This document shows, in pieces, positions 4,961 through 5,277 of a stretch of 5,277 nt of DNA. The translations under genes and the position numbers were made by a program. The notes beneath the pieces were generated by a model, which saw nothing but the letters and a program-made list of their open reading frames with translations, was not told the origin of the DNA and made no database searches. The stretch comes from Armatimonadota bacterium. GTDB lineage: Bacteria; Vulcanimicrobiota; JACPDS01. The DNA is taken from positions 1-5,277 of the forward strand of contig JACPDS010000014.1 in assembly GCA_016183885.1 (NCBI GenBank), given 5' to 3'. How positions within the stretch are numbered: the first letter of the stretch is position 1; the number at the start of each line of letters is the position of its first letter.

Positions 4961-5277
4961 ATGGGAGAAAAATCTATTCCTCCAATTTCTGAAAGTTAAA
5001 CTTATCAACTGATTTTAAGCTTAATTGATCAAAGTAAATTTAAAATTAATGAAGAACAAGTTGACGCAATTGCTATGGCTTTAATTATTTATGAAAAAGA
5101 CACTTTAAAAAAATGGGCAAAAGAAGGCGTAAAAATTATAATTGCCGGTGAAGATGAAAAAAATTTGCCGGCATATTGGCTTACGGCTAAAGTTGGGCCA
5201 AATAAATATGAGCCCGCAGGCGCTTTCCATCGGAAGAGTAAAATTTATATAAGAAAAGATTGTCTTAATTATGATTT
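4961..5277 (+). pseudogene. Interrupted and partial gene: in-frame TAA at codon 13; possible ATLF-like metallopeptidase fragment
   Basis: A promoter, a ribosome binding site (AAGGAG, ten bases upstream) and an ATG at 4961 start a frame that reads 12 codons (MGEKSIPPISES) and meets TAA at 4997-4999. The same frame then stays open for 92 codons to the window edge. The part after the stop looks like real protein: helical EEQVDAIAMALIIYEKDTLK, a GVKIIIAG strand, and AGAFHRKSKIYIRKD near the edge. In anthrax-lethal-factor-like (ATLF) metallopeptidases a strand of the form G.Y....IY. comes shortly before the HExxH zinc site, which here would lie outside the window, so that identity is inferred. The break may be a true nonsense mutation or a sequencing error, since one base change would repair it. 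The next in-frame ATG (5075) has no convincing ribosome binding site. TAA is the stop codon of every complete gene here, so general recoding is unlikely. No signal peptide is visible. Confidence 0.55.

Noticed and set aside
4961..5277. TAA reassigned to an amino acid in this organism
   Set aside because: All five complete genes in the window end at TAA at the expected family lengths or before the next ribosome binding site, and none has an internal TAA.

Overview
This is an AT-rich (by eye about 30% G+C) stretch of a flagellated bacterium's chromosome. Strong GGAGG-type Shine-Dalgarno sites, ATG starts, TAA stops in all five complete genes and the gene order flgB-flgC-fliE-fliF fit a Firmicutes-like organism or an uncultured AT-rich candidate phylum. 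The sequence alone does not decide between these.

Left part (1-2136, minus strand): the start of a flagellar basal-body operon. flgB and flgC (proximal rod), fliE (MS-ring/rod junction) and fliF (MS ring, cut by the window edge after 293 codons) are closely spaced, each with its own ribosome binding site. Two things stand out. FliE lacks the conserved tail that normally follows its HDxxIA segment. A perfect 20-bp inverted repeat with a one-base centre sits directly between the fliE stop codon and the fliF ribosome binding site.

Middle (2137-2458): a divergent AT-rich spacer with a candidate promoter for the flagellar operon and a better extended -10 promoter for the rightward genes.

Right part (2459-5277, plus strand): an unrecognised 123-residue helical protein, then a 615-residue membrane protein. 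The latter joins a Ser/Thr-kinase fold, one transmembrane helix and a C-terminal beta-propeller that I divide into seven blades. This has the architecture of mycobacterial PknD, but the catalytic Asp, the catalytic-loop Lys and Asn, and the DFG Asp are all substituted and the activation segment has collapsed, so it reads as a pseudokinase. After a further good promoter comes the beginning of another protein whose frame is closed by an in-frame TAA at codon 13 and then stays open to the window edge. Its visible part resembles the stretch before the HExxH motif of anthrax-lethal-factor-like metallopeptidases.

The flagellar genes work together in assembling the rod and MS ring. Nothing in the sequence ties the rightward genes to flagella beyond the shared divergent spacer. 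The most novel element is the pseudokinase-propeller receptor with its two small neighbours, which may share a short helical motif.
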